Positions 60,107 to 64,000 of a stretch of DNA of 64,000 nt are shown piece after piece. Within the stretch, counting starts at the first letter, position 1. Every line of letters starts with the position of its first letter. Below the pieces are notes generated by a model. It ran no database searches and was not told where the DNA came from. It saw only the letters and a list, made by a program, of their open reading frames with translations. The position numbers were made by a program, and so were the translations under genes. The stretch is taken from assembly GCA_016719855.1 (NCBI GenBank), contig JADJYH010000047.1, positions 24,756 to 88,755 on the forward strand, in the 5' to 3' direction. The DNA is from Saprospiraceae bacterium. Lineage in GTDB: Bacteria > Bacteroidota > Bacteroidia > Chitinophagales > Saprospiraceae.

Positions 60107-60434
60107 AGGGTTTTACATTTAGAAACTGTTCAAAGAGATTGACGACTCAGAGCAGTATGCGCCCACGCTGGCTCCACCCCATCCCTACGAAGCAGTCACC
60201 GCTCGACACGAGCTTTGCTCGTTGGCGGGCTAAGGTAGCGGCCTTTGGCCGTAGTAAACTATCATGTTTGGCCTACGCACAGCCTGTCCCGACAATAAGT
60301 CGGGAGCGGCCAGAGGCCGCTACCTTAGCCCGGTTGCAAGCACAGCTTGCAACGAGCAGTGCCGTTTTTCAATGGACAGACCCTGCGCCAGCGGGCAGGG
60401 TGCCATACTCAATGGACAGAAGATACAGCGGACA
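60107..60434. other. Intergenic palindromic repeat block
   Basis: No gene. It contains the ACGAGC core (60208-60222), a 19-bp perfect stem (60226-60244 with 60314-60332), a CCCGAC/GTCGGG hairpin (60288-60304) nested in it, and two CAATGGACAGA words. Confidence 0.65.
60226..60332. repeat. 19-bp-stem palindrome with nested hairpin
   Basis: Outer arms 60226-60244 and 60314-60332 are perfectly complementary (CGGGCTAAGGTAGCGGCCT). The inner CCCGACAATAAGTCGGG forms a second hairpin. A related word GGTAGAGGCCGCTGGCC lies at 59432-59448. Confidence 0.85.
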
Positions 60435-62585
60435 TTAATGATGAACCAAAAGTTTATTACTCAATATTATACCTACTTCAGCCCTCAATGTTATAACATA
60501 AATTCCATTTAAAAAACTATAAGTTGGCACTTTAATACTACTTTTCTCATCAATGAAACAAGACCATACAATATTTCCCATTAAATCACACACCGACAAC
60601 TGCCCTTCAATTGGCAAGCTATGTTTTATGCAAACCTCTGCGATGTTATTGGCAGGATTTGGGCTTATTAATATCGATTTCGAATCAATATTAATATCAG
60701 CTTTATCAGTAAGCGCAGAAACAAAATTGTTTTTCCAAATATGCGTATTGACGCCAAATTTTTCGGAGCCAATTACATAAACGTTGTTACCCTGAATAGT
60801 TGCATCAAAGTCTAAGTAATTAATTTCCGGAAGCCCAGTTCCGAGATTTCCATACCAACTTTCACCATTATCTGAGCTAGAATACAACACCGCTTTAGAA
60901 GAAATGGAAGTTTCAAGTCCAACAAAAAGCAATTTTTCATTGCAGCCATTAATATTTTTACAAATGGAGAAATTAAAATCATCAAAGATATCTTCACCAG
61001 CTTTATCCCAGGCGTTTCCATTACTCTTATAAATATTACCACTTAAAAAAACAAATGCATTCCCAAAACTACTCCAAGGGCCTTCCATATTAGAGTGCCA
61101 TGGTAAGCCTTCTTCAAAAATCGATGCAGTTATGCCATAATTAGTAGATATCAATATTGAGTCATCAAAACGCCGAAAGTATAAATTTTCACCGTAACTT
61201 GCTATCTTTTTCTTGATAGGGAAAATAGTGAAAGTTCCAAGTCATGCCCCAATCCGTTGAGTAAAACAAATTATTATAACTATTGCTATACCCAAAAATA
61301 ATATTCTCAGTTTTCACAAATTCGTATTCACCAGATAAAGGATTGGAGGCATCTGCATTTATATATTGCCAAGTTAAACCATCATCTATACTTAGCAAAC
61401 CACCTATCCCTAGAAACAAAATTGTATCGCCAGACTCAAAACTATTTGAAAATAGACCATTTTCACTGTGAAATGTCCATTCTAATCCATCATTTAATGT
61501 TGACAAACAACCACTACTTGAAGTTAAATAAAGTCTGTCGTTGATGCAGTGCAATTTACTTTTTATTGATGTTTCGACAGTACTCGAATAATCTGCATTT
61601 ATTTCACCTAAATTACCACTTATCCATGAAGATGCTTGATCATAAGATTTAAAAAACCACCTATTCCTCCAAGCAACAATGAATCTCCTTTTGAAATTAT
61701 ATCAAAACCAATTATAGGAGTTTTTTCTTCTTGCCAATTCTCACCATTATCTTCAGATGACAAAATCCCAGTCGGAAATATCCCCCATAGTTTTCCACCA
61801 ATGGAAGTCATACTCCAAACATTTATAGGAGAGCCGCTATTTAGTGGAAAATCTAATTGCGTCCAACTATTCCCATTGTTGTCACTTCTATAAAGATTAC
61901 AATTATTAAATTCTTTCCATTTTAAGAATTGCCCACTATTTGTATTAAAAATACTCACTTCAGGATAGTTATTTACATTGGCCGTATAGGGTGTAGATAA
62001 AATCTGCCATGATACTCCATCATTTATAGACCTATATAACTTATTAACCGTTGCCAATAACATCTTCTGTCCTCCTATACTTTCCAAAGAAAGCGGTTTC
62101 GAAGAAGTTGATTCTATTAGTTGCCATGAAGAACCGAAATTTACACTTTTATAAATTCCTAATTGATTTGCACAATAGATTGATGTTTCAGTCGGGAGTA
62201 ATACGTTTGGATAGGGTGTTGGAAGGTTAATGACTGTCCAGGTTTGACCATCATCAGAACTATAAAATGCATCTGAAGTATTCCAGTTCTCATTTTTTGC
62301 AAAAACATAGAGTTTATCACCAACTGCAAAAGTTTTGGCAAATCCACCAGATGAATTTGTTGGAATATCTGCTAATTCTTCCCAATTTATTAAATCATTG
62401 CTTCGATAAACCTTAACTAAAAAATCTGTATAATTTGAATAAAATACACTTTCACCTTTTATGCAGAAATCATAGATGATATCCCCATAAGGTGAAGGTA
62501 ATTCCGTCCATTGAGCTTTTGCAATTGGAGAAAAAATAAATATATTCAGTATAAAAATGATATTAAGAGTTGTGATTTTTTTCAT
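60435..62585 (-). CDS. Secreted BNR-repeat (sialidase/sortilin-like propeller) protein with T9SS tail, two frameshifts
   Basis: From ATG 62585 (signal peptide MKKITTLNIIFILNIFIF) one gene of about 716 residues is read in three pieces. One base added at A6 61651-61656 joins GGIGGF to FKSYDQASSWISGN. One base removed at T5 61207-61211 joins PYQEK to IASYGENLYF. At least six BNR/Asp-box motifs are visible: SSDDGQTW, SINDGVSW, SDNNGNSW, SEDNGENW, SIDDGLTW and SSDNGESW. It ends with a T9SS type A domain (LISPNPANNIAEVCI). A beta-propeller surface protein is likely, and enzymatic sialidase activity is not shown. It is strongly AT-rich compared with the core genes. Confidence 0.87.
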
Positions 62586-62681
62586 TTTATAATAAGTTGA
62601 AATATATTTTGCCAAGAGCACTAATCCGCTTAATTAGTTTCAGCGCAAGCAAAGTTGATTTATGAGTTGAACACGGTAATT

Positions 62682-63977
62682 GTCCGGTTAAGGGTTTTGA
62701 TTCGAGTAGAAGTTGTTGAGTTGCAATAAGTTACAAAGTTCTATGCAGGGAACGATTTGAAATCGTTTTATGAACGCTTGAAACGCTCAAAGAGAGCGGC
62801 CATGAATTCAGGAAAATATGTTTCCGCCCAGATTATGTCCCTTGTCAACCCTAAGGACTTTGCCAAGTGCGTCGCCCGCTACCAAGGGGATGCCCGGACC
62901 AAGCGCTTCACCTGGCTAGCACAGTTCCTTCGCCGGGCTTCGGGCAGCTTCTCCCACCGGAGAGCCTTCAGGACAGTGGTGCTCTGCCTGGAGGGCACAA
63001 GCGCCAAAGGCTCTACCCACATGGGAATCAGCAACAGGGGTGAAAAGTCCACCCCGCTGCGGATGCCAACAGAGGCGGGGACTGGCGCATCTGCAAACTT
63101 TGCGCTCGTACTCATCCAGAAGAGCGCGACACCTCTACCGGGACAGGAACGGCACGGGCATCGAACTGAAGAAGGCATCGTTTACGCACTCAGTTCCACC
63201 ACCATCGAGCTTTGCCTCGACGTGTTCTGGTGGGCAAGGTTCCGCAAGCACAAGGCTGCGGTGGGCTACACACCCTGCTCGACGTGAAGTGCAGATACCC
63301 TGCTTCGTCCACATAACGGACGGCCTGACGCACGACGTGAACGTGCTGGATGTCCTCCAGTTCAGGCCGGGGCGTTCTGCGTGATGGACAAAGAGCTACG
63401 TTGACTGGAAACGGTTGTACGCCATCCACCGTGCGGGGTCGTTCTTCGTCATACGTGCGAAGGACTTAAGTGGCGGCTGACGAGTCTATTCACCCTTGGA
63501 CAAATCGACCGGGCTGCGCTGCGACCAAACCGTCAGGCTCAGTGGCTACAAGGCCCACAAGGACTACCCCGAGCACCTGCGCCGGGTAAGTATTGCGACA
63601 ATGAACATGGCAAAGCATATGTCTACCTGACGAACAACTTTGAAATCCGGAACTGCAAGAGTGGCCATCCTATTACCTCAACCGCTGGAAAATCAGGCTG
63701 TTCTTCAAGTGGATAAAGCGGCACCTGAAAATCCAGGCTTTTGGGGCGAGACCAAAACCGTGAAATCCACAGATTTGGATTGCCGTCTGCACATACGTGC
63801 TGGTTGCCATCCTGAAAAAGAGCAACTTTTCGCACTCTACCAATGAAATCCTACAGATTTTAAGCGTCTCTCCTTATTTGACAAAACCCCTGTAAATCAA
63901 CTACTTATGGAAACGGCTACAAAAAAATAATACCGGACTCTCATAACCAATTGACATTGTGGGAGTTATAACCGGAC
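62682..63977 (+). mobile_element. IS4-family insertion sequence (DUF4372-type transposase), degenerate
   Basis: About 1.3 kb bounded by short terminal inverted repeats GTCCGGTTA (62682-62690) and TAACCGGAC (63969-63977). It holds one transposase gene on the plus strand, interrupted by several frameshifts. The same right end occurs as a relic at 28.0-28.3 kb. Target-site duplications were not convincing by eye. Confidence 0.85.
62802..63931 (+). pseudogene. IS4-family DDE transposase, multiply frameshifted
   Basis: From ATG 62802 the product begins MNSGKYVSAQIMSL, typical of Bacteroidota IS4 transposases with the DUF4372 N-terminal domain. Family blocks then appear in changing frames: YALSSTTIELCLDVFWWARF (first catalytic Asp region), PCFVHITDGLTHDVNVLDVL, CDQTVRLSGYKAHKDYPEHL, RWKIRLFFKWIKRHLKIQAF (YREK-like Glu region) and QIWIAVCTYVLVAILKK. 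Shifts occur in at least five places, more than in any cellular gene here, so real decay is likely in addition to sequence error. It is not expected to transpose by itself. Confidence 0.85.
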
Positions 63978-64000
63978 CATACGGGTTGAACATTATTATT

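Overview
The window looks like a chromosomal piece of a Bacteroidota bacterium, most likely from the Saprospiraceae/Chitinophagales side. Evidence: several secreted proteins end in type IX secretion (T9SS) sorting domains of type A or type B, one carries SprB-type repeats, there is an outer-membrane beta-barrel TonB-linked receptor, a LytS/LytTR sensor pair, a menaquinone gene of the futalosine route (mqnD), and TAnnTTTG-like promoters without clear Shine-Dalgarno sites. The assignment is inference from gene content.

Layout. 0-8.6 kb (minus): a secreted protein cut by the window edge, a GHL10 glycosidase, a PDZ/T9SS protein, then a mannosylglycerate block (GH63 hydrolase, mannosyl-3-phosphoglycerate synthase, its phosphatase). 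8.6-16 kb: a truncated antiporter, TonB, an M16 peptidase and a 1,370-residue HYR/dockerin-like/cohesin-like T9SS protein. 16-25 kb: RluA-type pseudouridine synthase, mqnD, alanine dehydrogenase, tex, a TPR protein, a YheT hydrolase and a secreted EEP phosphatase. 25-35 kb: YfhO-like membrane protein, IS relic, di-haem peroxidase, hutI, an exported unknown, M42 peptidase, pyrE, NUDIX. 35-42 kb: sbcC and a T9SS type B SprB-repeat protein. 42-54 kb: lipoprotein, peptidoglycan-binding protein, LytTR regulator, 5'-truncated aldo/keto reductase, LytS kinase, TonB-linked receptor, haem-binding protein, methyltransferase, GH3 glucosidase. 54-64 kb is accessory: a repeat-flanked segment with cbpA-cbpM, AT-rich genes (PhzF, zinc ribbon, BNR protein), many palindromes, and a decayed IS4-like element whose 3' end also occurs as a relic at 28 kb.

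More than 20 genes or gene ends are broken by what reads as a single-base indel, mostly in short homopolymers, with the protein resuming in the next frame. I read most of these as sequence or assembly errors and annotate the genes as whole, giving the site of each break.

The most coherent biology is the mannosylglycerate (compatible solute) operon. The most unusual DNA is the 54-60 kb stretch of direct repeats, palindromes and AT-rich cassette-like genes. I found no CRISPR array, no rRNA and no intact tRNA.
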